A stretch of DNA of 64,000 nucleotides from Closterium sp. Naga37s-1 (lineage: Eukaryota; Streptophyta; Zygnematophyceae; Desmidiales; Closteriaceae): NCBI GenBank assembly GCA_947471745.1, contig CANJKZ010001023.1:1253001-1317000 (forward strand), in the 5' to 3' direction. Below the pieces are notes generated by a model. That model searched no databases, was not told where the DNA came from, and saw only the letters and a list, made by a program, of their open reading frames with translations. A program made the translations under genes and the position numbers. Below are positions 1 to 9,660 of the stretch, in pieces; positions within the stretch are counted from its first letter, which is position 1, and each line of letters opens with the position of its first letter.

Positions 1-206
1 CCGGGCCTGATCTGGCACACCGGGCCTGATCTGGCACACCAGGCCTGATCTGGCACACCGGGCCTGATCTGGCACACCGGGCCTGATCTGGCACACCGGG
101 CCTGATCTGGCACACCGGGTCTGATCTGGCACACCGGGCCTGCTCTGGCACACCGGGCCTGATCTGGCACACCGGGCCTGCTCTAGCACACCGGGCCTGA
201 TCTGGA
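1..206. repeat. 19-bp minisatellite, array 1
   Basis: About eleven head-to-tail copies of a 19-bp unit (CCGGGCCTGATCTGGCACA, with A/C and G/A variants), entering from beyond the left edge of the window. The last unit decays into CTGGAAGCACAGCACACC. The unit shares its CGGGCCTG and TGG blocks with the reverse complement of the much larger 19-bp array at 58476-59726. Both arrays lie on the upstream side of a phytocyanin-like exon. Confidence 0.95.
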
Positions 207-336
207 AGCACAGCACACCACAACCACCAACTCTGGTCTTTGAGTTTTTTAGGGTTAAGTAATGAATTGTGGCTCAAGGGCTGAGGCTCACCAGCTGGCG
301 CAGGGCAGAGTGCAGAGCAGGTAGTGCAGAGTGAAT

Positions 337-426
337 GCAGCACAGAAAGAGCTAGCGCTCAGCCACGACTACAAGAATCACATCTACAAGGTGGCGCCAG
401 GGCACTACGGCATGTCGGCAAGATGA
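337..426 (+). pseudogene. Relic of a phytocyanin-like exon
   Basis: An open frame ending in TGA at 424-426 reads ...LALSHDYKNHIYKVAPGHYG. This aligns with LARSRNYGKYIYKVVPKDFG of the exon just downstream (522-745). It looks like an older, truncated duplicate of the same exon: similarity stops at the TGA, and no conserved acceptor or terminal beta-strand follows. It could also be a diverged alternative exon. The call rests only on this short alignment. Confidence 0.45.
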
Positions 427-521
427 CAGACAGAGCTCTCGAGTGTAGATATTGATCCCAGAATGACAGCTCCCTCTCCCGCCCTTGATATCTCCCTCCC
501 TCCGCTCTCCGTTACCTGTAG

Positions 522-745
522 TGTTCCAATGGGTGGGCGAGGTACACTCGGTGCACAAGGTTGACGTGGCGGATTACACTGCATGCACGTTCCTCAACGC
601 GAAGCAGCTCGCACGCAGCCGCAACTACGGAAAGTACATCTACAAGGTGGTGCCCAAAGACTTCGGCAATACCATTTATTTCAGCAGCAAAGCCAACAGT
701 GACTGTAGCGACGGGATCAAGGCGTCATTTGTTGTTGGATCGTAA
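522..745 (+). CDS. Phytocyanin/ENODL-like cupredoxin, C-terminal exon
   Basis: The exon starts after a pyrimidine-rich acceptor (AG at 520-521) and ends at TAA 743-745. It encodes about 74 residues with the plastocyanin-like signature HSVHKV...YTAC near the start and a final SDCSDGIKASFVV strand. The two disulphide cysteines of phytocyanins are kept. The copper-site Cys, second His and axial Met/Gln appear replaced (S, D and I), so this resembles copper-free early-nodulin-like proteins. Those are usually secreted or anchored at the plasma membrane and wall, with no enzymatic role known. No GPI-type hydrophobic tail follows. The upstream exon with signal peptide was not found and may be lost or diverged. 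A paralogous exon with the same acceptor phase lies at 57611-57831 on the other strand. Confidence 0.7.
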
Positions 746-1094
746 CATTTTTGTTTGAATAAGGTGTACAGTCACCGTAGAGGTTGTATCATTAAGTGTA
801 CTTGCCAGCAGTGAGCTGTATTATAAGGGGGGCTATACCATATGAATGAGCACGAGAGTTTGTGAGAATGTATGCCGTCTATGGACCACCATCTCATAAC
901 CCTAGACCGCCATCCAGACCTAATATGGATGTAGGACATAGCCGTCTGATGTAGGATTTAATTCTGGAGATGACAGACATGTTGGAAACAAGTAACTTAA
1001 GCGCCTCTGTCGTGTCGAAACACCAAGTCAGAAGCGACGCGAAACATATCGAAACATTGGCGAGTCAACCCTCGGAGGTTGAACAGTTGCTGGA
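746..1094. other. Intergenic, no gene recognised
   Basis: Mostly non-repetitive sequence downstream of the phytocyanin exon. It probably holds that gene's 3' UTR. No open frame or RNA gene is supported. Confidence 0.5.
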
Positions 1095-1165
1095 TGTTAC
1101 GCGAAAGTCAAAGGTCACCGACCTTTGACCTGACAAGTACAGCGCGACAGCAAGGACAAACTGTC
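1095..1165 (+). repeat. Fragment of copia A-family 3' region, inverted copy
   Basis: About 65 bp match the reverse complement of 7625-7695, the 3' non-coding end of element A. The match includes a near-perfect palindrome centred on AAAGGTC..GACCTTT and the block GTACAGCGCGACAGCAAGGA. It lies just outside A's 3' LTR and in the opposite orientation, so it is a remnant of a second, older copy or a rearranged piece. Confidence 0.6.
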
Positions 1166-1555
1166 AGAATAGTAGCCTTAGGGTTATTGGGCTGAGAAAA
1201 GCCCTTAGGATCTTTGCAGGGGTGAACTCTGAGTAGGACTGATGTAGTAGTAGTAGCGGAAGCGTTTAATGAAGAGTTGTGAACCACCTTGGGCTAGTAC
1301 AGGCCCTCAGATTGGTTTGAGGGTATGCTGATGGATCAGCGTGCCCCTGCCAACCAGGTGTCCAAATCAGCGTTGGTGGTTTTCTTTATACTGATACTGT
1401 CAGTGTACATTTTTTTCCTAAACTGAACCTACAGTGTAAAAAAACCAAAAAAGCAGAGCTGATGCAACAGTGCATGGATGCTTCCAAAGTTACCATTGTG
1501 ACAAACAGCAGCACCAATACCGCATGCTGGCTGAATCTACCACTAACAAAATAGC

Positions 1556-4500
1556 TCATGTCATGTCTTCATCAGAAGAAACGCTCGCATCATCACCACT
1601 GCTACTGGCATCGTCATCACTCTCACTGCCATCGCCTGCGGAACCACACATGCCCTCGTCTAGGTCCTCCTCCTCCATCACCCGGCGGCCACTCCCCTTA
1701 ACAAACTTGGCCTTGGCCCGCTCCTTCTCTGGCGCACCTTGCTCCTTGCGCTTGCTGGGGCGCCTTTTCCTGGTGCTCCGCCAGATGTCCAGCACCTTAT
1801 CCCACTCCATGTCGTAGTCGAGCAGACTCATTGCCAGCAAATCTCCCAGCTTGGCGTTGCAGATACTCGTCCGGCGCCACGACTTGATCACATTCTGGCG
1901 GGAAAACCCGCGCTCGCACTCGACTGTGCTGAGAGGCAGAACAGCGACCGCAGCCCATAGACGGAGTAAGTTGGGGTAGCTGGTCTGCCAGTCGTTGGTC
2001 TGCAAGATGGCCTTCAAACCTGCGTGAAAGGGCTGCTCTTCCTTGGGGGCAGTGGAGAGCACCGACAGGAACGTGCGCAGCTCCGCTCGTGCCGCACGCT
2101 TCTGGACACCTGCGAAACGGGTTGAGCACAACCAGGGTAGAAAGTCAAGCGCACAACATGGGAATAACGCAACCACGGAAACGGCAATGCATACACGCAG
2201 GTCAGTGGGGATCTATTTCTCGCTCACCAGGCAAGATCGTGTCCCGGTTCTTGGCCTGAAACAGATGGACGAGGCCGTGCAGGTGCTCCTTGCACTCTGC
2301 GTCTCTTGCCTCGACGCCCCTCGGCCACGAGCGGGGCATGAAGAGCTTCGCCCCGTTCAAGCGCATCAGGTCTCCCAAGCGCAGCTCGAGGTTGTACACC
2401 AGCTCGCGGGCGAATGAGCGGCAGCAGGTGTAGCAGCCTTGCATGTCCCCGCTGCTGGTGGTGTATCCCTTGACTGCCTCCTCGTGCAGCTGGAACTTGT
2501 GTACACGGGGCTGACCCTCCTTGTCCACCCCTTCCACAGTCACTTCACGGCAGACGGGCGAGGCGTGCCGCGCGAGGAAAGCAGACAGCAGCTCGCTGGT
2601 CCCACCGCCAAACTGCTGGCCACAGTTCAGGTACCTCTGCTCCATGTAGATGATGGTCCGCCTCACCTAGGAGTGCACTGCAGTGAGGTCGACCTGTTGG
2701 TGGGGGGAGAATTGGTACACCGAAACAAAAGATAAGTACCTGGGAGAAGAAGAGAACTGCAAAACGGAACGCAACAACTCACCTGTCGCTTCTGGAATAG
2801 CAGGTTGAGCGCGTTGAGTGCCGTGTGCACATCTGCCAAGAAGAACAGGAAGTAATGAAACTTGAACGACGTTACTAAGTGGTACATCGTCTTGTCCGAC
2901 TCCTCGAGCATAACGATGACAGCAGGCAGAACGCGTACGAATCGTGCGATTGCATCGCCACGACTCAACCAGCGGACGCTGTGGATCCCCTGGACCTCGA
3001 GGTTGGTATGCGTGAACACTTCCTGCAGCTCCTTGAACTTGCGGTTGGAGTTGCTGGATCTGCCGAGATCTTCCGCCACTGCGCGGATAACCGCGTCGAT
3101 TATGCCAAGCTCGGGTAGTGCCTTAGCCGCCTCCTTTGCAGCAAGCGCTTCCCTGCCACGGGTAGAAATGCACGGGTGGGGGTGTTAGAATTCGCACTGC
3201 GACATACCACGTTGCACATCTCATACCGCAACAACACCACTTCAGCAACAGTTTACCTGTGTGCGATGCAGTGAGAAGCCACCACGTGCGGGATCTCCAG
3301 TCGAAGACGCCCAACGAGGCCCTTGTCGTTGCCTATCATCACAGGTGCCCCATCGGTGCTGATACCCGCCACCTTCTCCAGCGGCAGGCTAATACTGTCA
3401 AGGAATCCCGTGATCTTAGCATAAAGAGATGCTGCATCACACTTCTCGACGGAGAGGTTAGTCAGAAACTCTGTGGTGATGGCATGCTCACGCAGAAAGG
3501 TTACAAACACAATCATGTGCTTCCCTTTGACGCGGTCCGTACTCTCGTCGCAGCTGAGACCAATGAATGGACTCGAATCAATGAATTCTCTCTGGCGCGC
3601 ACGAAGGTATGTCGCTATTGCGGCGGTGATCTCTTCAAATCCGTACCTGCACGGGCATCAACGTGTGTGGTTAGTGATAGCTTCACGTATATCACATCCC
3701 CCGACGATATGTACTAGAGCAATGTCACTTACGTCGTATAGTAGGCACCATAACTGCTCTTTGGGAAGCCCGGTGTGCCACGCTGCGCTAGATGTTGGAC
3801 GAGGTCGACGTACATCTCGATCGGGGCGTCGGACTTAGCGATGAAGAGTGCCGTCTCAAATAGCGCGAGCAGGCGCTCCTTCTCGACGTCTTTCACCTTC
3901 TTGTTGTCGTCAATCCGGCGGTTAGCTTTGAGCGCCGCCTCGGCTGTCCTCTGTCTGCGCAGAGCGTGGCGGTGCTTCCTTGTGCGTTGATGCTTCCGCA
4001 TTGCCTGGGTCTGCACATCGGTCGCCCCTTCTCCTTTGGCGCCGAAGTTCGTGCCCACACCGCCGTGCGCAATGCAGACCGAGCACTTGATTGATGGGAA
4101 TCCTGCACTCGTCTGACACAGAACAAGCCACGGATAGTCGTCAGACCACTGTTTGTTGAACATAAATAAGGCATCGTGGTATTTCTCCTCGGCTATGTCG
4201 GGCAGTTCTGTTTCGGAGGTAACCTCAACCGCTTTCCCCTTCTGTTTACGCTGTCGGGCCTCCGGGGAGGATTTCCCCACACCAGACGTTGGCGTAGCTT
4301 GACTGGCACCCCAGTTGATCTTTGTTTGGCGGTACGTCACTTTGATACCCCTTTTGAGACGGGGTCCGACGCGAGTAGTTCCGGCAACGATAGGATGACG
4401 GTTCCGTGTGGGTTCGGGAGCGGCAGGAGTTGATGCGGCAGCGTCAGGAGTTGATGCGGCAGCGGCAGGAGTTGATGCGGCAGCGACACGAGGTAATGCG

Positions 4501-4709
4501 GCAGCGCCAGCATGCGTCGAACACTCGCCCTACGTCCAGATGGTAGGTGCCTCGGGGCCCGAGGAAGGGAAAACAACGGTAGGAGCTGATGGCGAGACTA
4601 ACACGGGAGCAGCTGAAGCTCGTCGTAAGAAGTCTAGGCCAGTAAGGGCGGCTGGCTTCGTGGCTGGGACGGATTCAGGGTTGTCACCTGCGGGCGTTGG
4701 ATCCGCCAT
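1556..4709 (-). pseudogene. hAT transposase, five exons, one nonsense codon
   Basis: The exons, in minus-strand order, are 4709-3733, 3646-3257, 3152-2783, 2666-2228 and 2109-1556. All junctions are GT/AG and all phases agree, giving 909 codons before the stop. Exon 1 has a Ser/Thr/Pro/Ala-rich N-terminus with AASTP-type repeats, then a zinc-finger-like region containing FNKQWSDDYPWLV. Exon 2 has IGLSCDESTDRVKGKHM and GISTDGAPVM, typical of the DUF4371/hAT catalytic core with its first Asp. The last exon has the hAT dimerisation block (NLLRLWAAVAVLPLSTVECE, then RGFS) and an acidic/basic tail. The only lesion seen is an in-frame TAG at 4530-4532 (codon 60), in the disordered N-terminal tail. 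The protein would bind the termini and catalyse cut-and-paste transposition. The start at 4709 is the first in-frame ATG. A downstream start past the TAG is conceivable, but no good ATG is obvious. Confidence 0.85.
4420..4505. repeat. 21-bp coding repeat in hAT exon 1
   Basis: Three to four copies of GGAGTTGATGCGGCAGCGNC, encoding Ala-Ala-Ser-Thr-Pro-type units on the minus strand in the disordered N-terminus of the transposase. Confidence 0.75.
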
Positions 4710-5465
4710 GGCTGCTCAGCTGTGCTGAGCATGCCGAGCTTGAGAGGGAAGCTACTGCCAGGTTGAGCTCGAACGTCACTTCCTGCAGGGGTTCACGACG
4801 AGTGCAGGAACAGAATGAGGGAGCAGATGGGGGTACCCCCTCTCTCGAGCCGCCATGGCGAGGGATCGTGGTTCTGGGTTTCCGTCTTTCCAGGCAAGAT
4901 GACAACACCCCCACCCACCCCACTGCCATATTTTATGGCGTGTTGGTGTGGACCGTGCCAGCAGTGGTGTGCTGTCTGTGTTCTCATTGGGCAGTTGTTG
5001 AACTAGGTTCATCGTACTCTGGTGTGATGGCTTCCAGCGAGGCAAAACGGTTCGGCGCGCACATGCTGTAAGTACAGCGCATGTGCGAAGATTCCAAGTG
5101 TGTGGGTGGGGTGGGGTTTCGTGGGAAGGTACAGTCTGTAAACGCGTCGCCCCCCCCCCCCCCCCCGGGCGGTCAAGTTCGTTTCAGTGTGACTCGCTGA
5201 AGTATACTGATTCGTCAGTGTTACTTGTTCTGAAACACGCAAAATGGTCAGTGTGACAAAATTGCAAATACTGAAATTACAGTGCAAAAATGAGGCATAT
5301 ACCGATTTTTCAGGGAAAACGGAAATCAGAGCTACAAAATCAGCGTAATCAGCGTGTTTTACGCTGATATCTGAGGGCCTGCGCTAGTATGTGAGGGCAA
5401 AGTAAGTTGATTAAAGCAAAGAGATACAAGATTATATAAGAGTACAAGGAATATGAAGAGATACA

Positions 5466-5681
5466 TGTCAGAATATGTTGTTTGTGTAGCCTGCAGTGGG
5501 GTACTCTATAGTGAGTACAGCCCCTTAGGGTTTGCTATTTGTATCCTGCTGCTTGCTAGTTCAATCATTCCTTCTCAATTCTGTTCCTGCACACAATCCT
5601 AGCTCGTACTTGGCTCCTCGTTACTAGTCCTACTGTGGCCTAGGCTACTAAGCCTAGGCCGTACTCCTACTACTTCTGACA
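5466..5681 (+). repeat. 5' LTR of element C
   Basis: TGTCAGAA...TTCTGACA, 216 bp. It contains GTGGGGTACTC, a TTAGGGTTT telo-box-like motif and a perfect 10-bp stem (GGCCTAGGCT, loop ACTA) at 5637-5660 near its 3' end. The stem could act in 3' processing. Confidence 0.93.
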
Positions 5682-5693
5682 TGGTATCAGAGG
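5682..5693 (+). promoter_or_regulatory. Primer-binding site of element C
   Basis: TGGTATCAGAGG begins immediately after the LTR and matches the plant initiator-Met-tRNA 3' end complement in all but the last base. Confidence 0.85.
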
Positions 5694-5889
5694 GCAGCAT
5701 GTCTGCCGCCTTCCTGTGTATGGGCCCACCACCCGCTTCCGCTGCCGTACTGTCCGCCGCGCGCCCCGTGGTGCGCGGCGGCGAAACCCTAATTTCTGCC
5801 CGCCGCGCGCTCGGGGCGCCTGGCGGTTTTCCCTTCCGTGGCGCCCGTCGTGGTGCCCTTGGGGGGGCCTCCGCGGTCCCCTCCCGTCG

Positions 5890-6545
5890 AAGCGCCCGTC
5901 GAGGCGCTCTCGGGGACCCGCGCGGCCTCCCCTCCCGTCGCCCGTCGAGGCGACCTCGGGGACCCGCGCGGCCTCCCCTCCCGTCGCCCGTCGAGGCGAC
6001 CTTGGGGGCCCGCGCGGCCTCCCCACCAGTCGCCCGTCGTGGCGACCACGGGGGCCGCGCGCGGTCCCCTCCCGTCGCCCGTCGAGGCGACTTCGGGGGC
6101 CGTGCGCGGCCCTCCCCGTCGCCCGTCGAGGCGACTTCGGGGGGCCCGCGCGGCGCCCTCCCCGTCGCCCGTCGAGGCGACTTCGGGGGGCCCGCGCGGC
6201 ACCCTCCCCGTCGCCCGTCGAGGCGGCTCTGGGGGCTCGTCGCGGCGCCCTCCCTGGTGCCCGTCGCGGCGCCCCGGGGGGGGGGGCCGCGCGGCTCCCT
6301 TCTCGTCGCCCCTCGGGGCGCCTTGGGGGCCGTGCGTTTCCCCCCCCCCCCCCCCCTTCTGCCTTTCAACTGCGGCGGCCGCCCCTGGAGCCGCCCGCCA
6401 CTGCAGCAGCAGCCCCTGGAGCCGCCCGCCACTGCAGCAGCCGCCCCTGGAGCAGCCCGCACCTGCAGCAGCCGCCCCTGGAGCAGCCCGCACCTGCAGC
6501 AGCCGCCCCTGGAGCAGCCCGCACCTGCAGCAGCCGCCCCAGGAC
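5890..6545. repeat. GC-rich internal repeats of element C
   Basis: Roughly 5890-6260 is built of imperfect 30-35 bp units around CCCGTCGAGGCGAC. 6380-6545 holds about five 30-bp copies around CCGCCCCTGGAGCAGCCCGC. Long frames are open on both strands only because the repeats lack stops, and no protein family is recognised. Confidence 0.8.
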
Positions 6546-6577
6546 CCGCGCGAGCCGCCTCTGCAGAAGCCCGCCCC

Positions 6578-6612
<35 letters not shown>

Positions 6613-7332
6613 CTGCCCATTGCTCCCATTCCACCGTGCGTTCCGCGGTGGCTGGGGTGTGGGGTGGCGAGCATGGGGGTGAGAGGTGTGGGTTCTCCCC
6701 TCCTCCTTTTTCGTCTCCCACTGCTGCAGCTGCCGCTGAGGGGGGTGGAGGTGTGGGAGTCGTGGGGAGTGGCACTAGGGGGGTGATGTGGGAGTGGAGC
6801 TAGGGGTGAAGCAGGGGGTGTGTGAGAGGGGTGTGGGACTGTTGGGGGAGGTTGAGTGGAGGCTGCTGTCTTGTCGTCCGCAGCACCTGTAGTCCGGGGC
6901 GCACTGTCCTGGTAGCTCAGAGAGCCTGCTGCACCTGTTGCCCGTGGGTCCGTTGCTCCTGCCGCTCGTCGCAGCCGCAGAGCCTGTTACTCCTGTATTC
7001 CGGGACGCACTGTCTCGGTAGCCACTGAGAGCCTGCTGCACCAGTCGCCCGTGGGTCCGTTGCTTCTGCCGCTCGTCGTAGCCGCAGAGCCAGTTACTCC
7101 AGTATTCCGGGGCGCTCTGTCTCGGTAGCCACTGTGTCAGCCGCCACTGTGTCAGCCGCTTCTGTTGCCCGTGTTCTGCAGCTTCAGTCGTCGCCTCCCA
7201 TCTTCTCTCCTTTCATAGTCCCTCCTCCTCCTCACTTGCCCTCTGTGATAGCCTCTAGCTTTGCTGATAATTATGAACTATTGCTATGACTGCTCATTGT
7301 GCTGATTACACCCCACTTTGGCTATGGGGGTG

Positions 7333-7548
7333 TGTCAGAATATGTTGTTTGTGTAGCCTGCAGTGGGGTACTCTATAGTGAGTACAGCCCCTTAGGGTTT
7401 GCCATTTGTATCCTGCTGCTTGCTAGTTCAATCATTCCTTCTCAATTCTGTTCCTGCACACAATCCTAGCTCGTACTTGGCTCCTCGTTACTAGTCCTAC
7501 TGTGGCCTAGGCTACTAAGCCTAGGCCGTACTCCTACTACTTCTGACA
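7333..7548 (+). repeat. 3' LTR of element C
   Basis: A 216-bp copy of 5466-5681 with one visible substitution. It is preceded by the purine tract GCTATGGGGGTG, a likely polypurine tract. Confidence 0.93.
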
Positions 7549-7689
7549 ATACAGTTGTAACTACTTTACTGTTGCTGTTGCGGTTCGATACAGTGACGAC
7601 TCGGGCAACTGCTCTGTAGCGAGTCAGTTGTGTGTCCTTGCTGTCGCGCTGTACTTGTCAAGTCAAAGGTCGCTGACCTTTGACCTTCG

Positions 7690-7861
7690 ACTTTAGCTTA
7701 GGTGTTGTAGTTGCATTCTTGTGGTAAGTCAGGCCGATCGTCGGGGTGCTGATGAGGTAGTGAAGAGCGCGGTCGAGCTCCGCCAGGTGTTCCGTTTCAG
7801 GCTTCTTGAGGTAGGTGGCGAGCTAGCTTGCGGAGTATGATAGGTCCGGGCGGCAGGTGAC
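7690..7861 (-). pseudogene. Distal RT fragment of copia A, separated from pol by element B
   Basis: Read on the minus strand it continues A's RT across the B insertion point (codons for V-T then CRPDLSYSAS). It carries on to LATYLKKPETEHLAELDRAL and the HYLISTPTIGLTY segment that precedes RNase H in copia elements. An in-frame TAG lies at 7823-7825. No RNase H motif follows, and the frame decays into the palindromic 3' region (7625-7695). About 140 bp remain between there and the LTR. Confidence 0.88.
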
Positions 7862-7987
7862 TGTCAAACTTATATGCTATAGTCTGTGTAGGCTGTAGTG
7901 GGGTAGACAATATGGGGTACAACACATTTAGGTTTTCCTACTTGTACCCACCTGTTTGCCAGTGCATTCATTCCTCGTTCTTTCCCA
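7862..7987 (+). repeat. 5' LTR of element B
   Basis: Begins TGTCAAACTT, contains TAGGCTGTAGTGGGGTAGAC and GGGGTACAACAC, and ends TTTCCCA directly before the PBS. Confidence 0.93.
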
Positions 7988-8016
7988 TGGTATAGAGCAG
8001 GTTCCCTAGTGGGAAC
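7988..8016 (+). promoter_or_regulatory. Primer-binding site and leader hairpin of element B
   Basis: TGGTATAGAGCAGG abuts the LTR and is a variant iMet-type PBS. It is followed by a perfect 6-bp hairpin, GTTCCC-TAGT-GGGAAC (8001-8016). The hairpin is conserved exactly in element F at 63376-63391, which suggests a role in primer annealing, dimerisation or packaging. Confidence 0.75.
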
Positions 8017-8089
8017 GTTTCCTAGGGCCCACCGAAAATCGACCTTTTTTTTTTCCTGCCCGGAGCGCGCTTTGCCCCTGCCCGAGTCG

Positions 8090-9060
8090 CGCCCCGTGTG
8101 CCTGCCCTCCCGTCGCGTCCCCTGCCCTTAGCGGCCCGTCGCGCTCCCTTACGGTCTGTAGCGGACCCTCTCTCGGCCCCTCACGGCCCCTTTCACGGCC
8201 CTTCGCGGCCCCTTGAGGCCCCTCGCGGCCCCTTCGTGGCCCCTCGCGGCCCCTTCGCGGCCCCGTCGCCGCCCTCCGCGGCCCCGTCGCCGCCCTTCGC
8301 GGCCCCGTCGCCGCCCTTCGAGGCCCCTCGCGGCCCCTTCTCGGCCCCGTCGCCGCCCTTCGCGACCCCGTCGCCGCCCGTCTCGGCCCCGTCGCCGCCC
8401 TTCGCGGCCCCGTCGCCACCCTTCTCGGCCCCGTAGCCGCCCTTCGCGGCCCTTCTCGGCCCCGTCGCCACCCTTCGCGGCCCCTCACGGCCCCTTCGCG
8501 GCCCCGTCGCCGTCCTTCGTGGCCCCTTCACGGCCCTTCGTGGCCCCTTCACCGCCCTTGGCGGCCCCTTCTCGGCTCCTCCGCGGCCCCTTCTCGGCTC
8601 CCTCACGGACCTGCCGCCCCGCCGTCGCCGTCCCTGCAGCAGCAGCCAACACCGCTCCAGCAGCGGGAGCCGCCACCGCCGGTGCCACCGACAGCAGGCA
8701 GCCGCCGCCGCCACAGCCGGGGCCGCATCCGCCGCAGCAGCCTACAGCAGCAGCAGCCGCCGACGGCAGCAGCCGCAGCCGCCACAGCAGGGGCCGCAGC
8801 CGCCGCAGCCGCCGCCTGCAGCTGCCGTCGCCGTCGACAGCAGGGACCGCCGCCGCTGTCCCAGCCCTGCCCTGCAGAGCGGAGCGGCGCTCCTCTGCCA
8901 CCCTGTAGCGGCCCCGTCCCTGCCAACGCGCCTCGGCCCTGCCCCACCACTTGTGGCACTCTACCCACCTGCCCTGGTAAGAGCACCACCGAGCCGCGCC
9001 CCTCCTGTTGCTACTGCTGCTGCTGCCACTAGCCTGCTGCCCCTAGCCTGCTGCCACTGC
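8090..9060. repeat. GC-rich leader of element B
   Basis: 8090-8620 is made of short imperfect units around TTCGCGGCCCCGTCGCCGCC. 8620-9060 is a CAG/CCG-rich tract. The leader is non-coding by position, lying between PBS and gag. Element F carries the same kind of leader. Confidence 0.8.
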
Positions 9061-9064
9061 TGTC

Positions 9065-9660
9065 ATGGCTACCCCTAGCGTTCTCGCCTTTGATGCTGAG
9101 GGTCGGGCTGTTGACTTTGAGGTCTGGGTTGATGATCTACAGCTTTTCCTACAGTGCGATAGGGAAGACGGTCTCTCACTGTTCGATCTCACGTCTGGCG
9201 CCTCTACTGCCCCTGCTGCCGATGCTGACAGCACTGTTCGCTCACAGTGGGCCACACGCGATGCTGCTGCCCGTCTTGCTGTGCGTAGTCACCTGCCGTC
9301 CACTGAGTGCGCGCATTTTAGTCAGTACAAGAGTGCTAAGACCTTGTACGACGCTGTAGTTGCACGCTACTCTTCCCCTGCCACTGCTGCCCTTAGCCGC
9401 CTCATGCTGCCGTACCTGTTCCCTGACCTCGCCGCCTTTCCCACTATCGCTGACCTCATTACGCACCTTCGCACTAGTGACACCCGCTACCGCGCTGCGC
9501 TTCCTGCTCAGTTCTGCACCAAGAATCCCCCCCCCCATGTACATCACCCTCTACTACATAGTCACCCGGCTCCCTGACTCCCTTCGCTCGGTCAGGGACC
9601 ACTTCCTCTCTGTTTGCCCCACCACACTCACCGTTGACCTCCTCGAGGAGCGCCTCTCGT
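9065..9660 (+). pseudogene. gag: Copia B Gag, N-terminal part (frameshifted)
   Basis: ATG at 9065 opens the capsid-like region MATPSVLAFDAEGRAVDFEV, then WVDDLQLFLQ and the usual helical UBN2-like gag fold. This includes AKTLYDAVVARYSSPAT and LMLPYLFPDL. A run of nine to ten C at about 9527-9536 shifts the frame. The correct continuation (PPPMYITLYYIVTRLPDSLR) lies in another frame and ends near 9663. Compared with element D, a short segment (AAEKNILAVG) is also missing near 9655. Gag packages the element RNA into cytoplasmic particles. Confidence 0.88.

Larger units (their letters stand above)
1300..5381 (-). mobile_element. hAT-superfamily DNA transposon, near-complete
   Basis: The element is bounded by a perfect 13-bp terminal inverted repeat (CAGGCCCTCAGAT at 1300, ATCTGAGGGCCTG ending at 5381). 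It is flanked by an 8-bp duplication, GGCTAGTA (1292-1299) versus CGCTAGTA (5382-5389), with one mismatch. The 8-bp duplication and CAGG-type termini are diagnostic of hAT elements. It holds one five-exon transposase gene on the minus strand. It also has a C homopolymer near 5149-5167 and about 600 bp of non-coding sequence inside the right end. Confidence 0.93.
1195..5465 (-). repeat. 3' LTR of element A, split by a hAT insertion
   Basis: 1195-1299 and 5390-5465 together match 19913-20097 (start TATTGGGCTGAG, then a TATATAA-containing block, end GAAGAGAT). The 4.1-kb gap is the hAT element plus its 8-bp target duplication. The last bases, ATACA, were duplicated by insertion of element C and reappear at 7549-7553. 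Confidence 0.88.
5466..7548 (+). mobile_element. Non-autonomous copia-type LTR element C
   Basis: A 2,083-bp element with 216-bp LTRs that differ at one position seen (GCTATT versus GCCATT). Termini are TGTCAGAA...TTCTGACA and the 5-bp target duplication is ATACA (5461-5465 and 7549-7553). It has a canonical tRNA-iMet binding site at 5682. The 1.65-kb interior has no protease, integrase or RT. It is a GC-rich tract of CCCGTCGAGGCGAC units, a CAGCAGCCGCCCCTGGAGCAG repeat and long C runs, so it must be mobilised in trans. The single LTR difference points to recent insertion. Confidence 0.93.

Noticed and set aside
4408..4728. Plus-strand frame of about 106 codons inside the hAT element
   Set aside because: It is antisense to the first exon of the transposase, whose minus-strand frame is supported by phase-correct splicing and domain motifs.
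5681..6803. Long Arg/Pro/Gly-rich frames in element C
   Set aside because: They are open on both strands, made of GC repeats and homopolymer C runs, with no recognisable domain and no continuity with gag or pol.
8006..9032. Repetitive Arg/Ala/Pro frames before the gag gene of B
   Set aside because: Leader position between PBS and gag, both strands open, repeat-driven.
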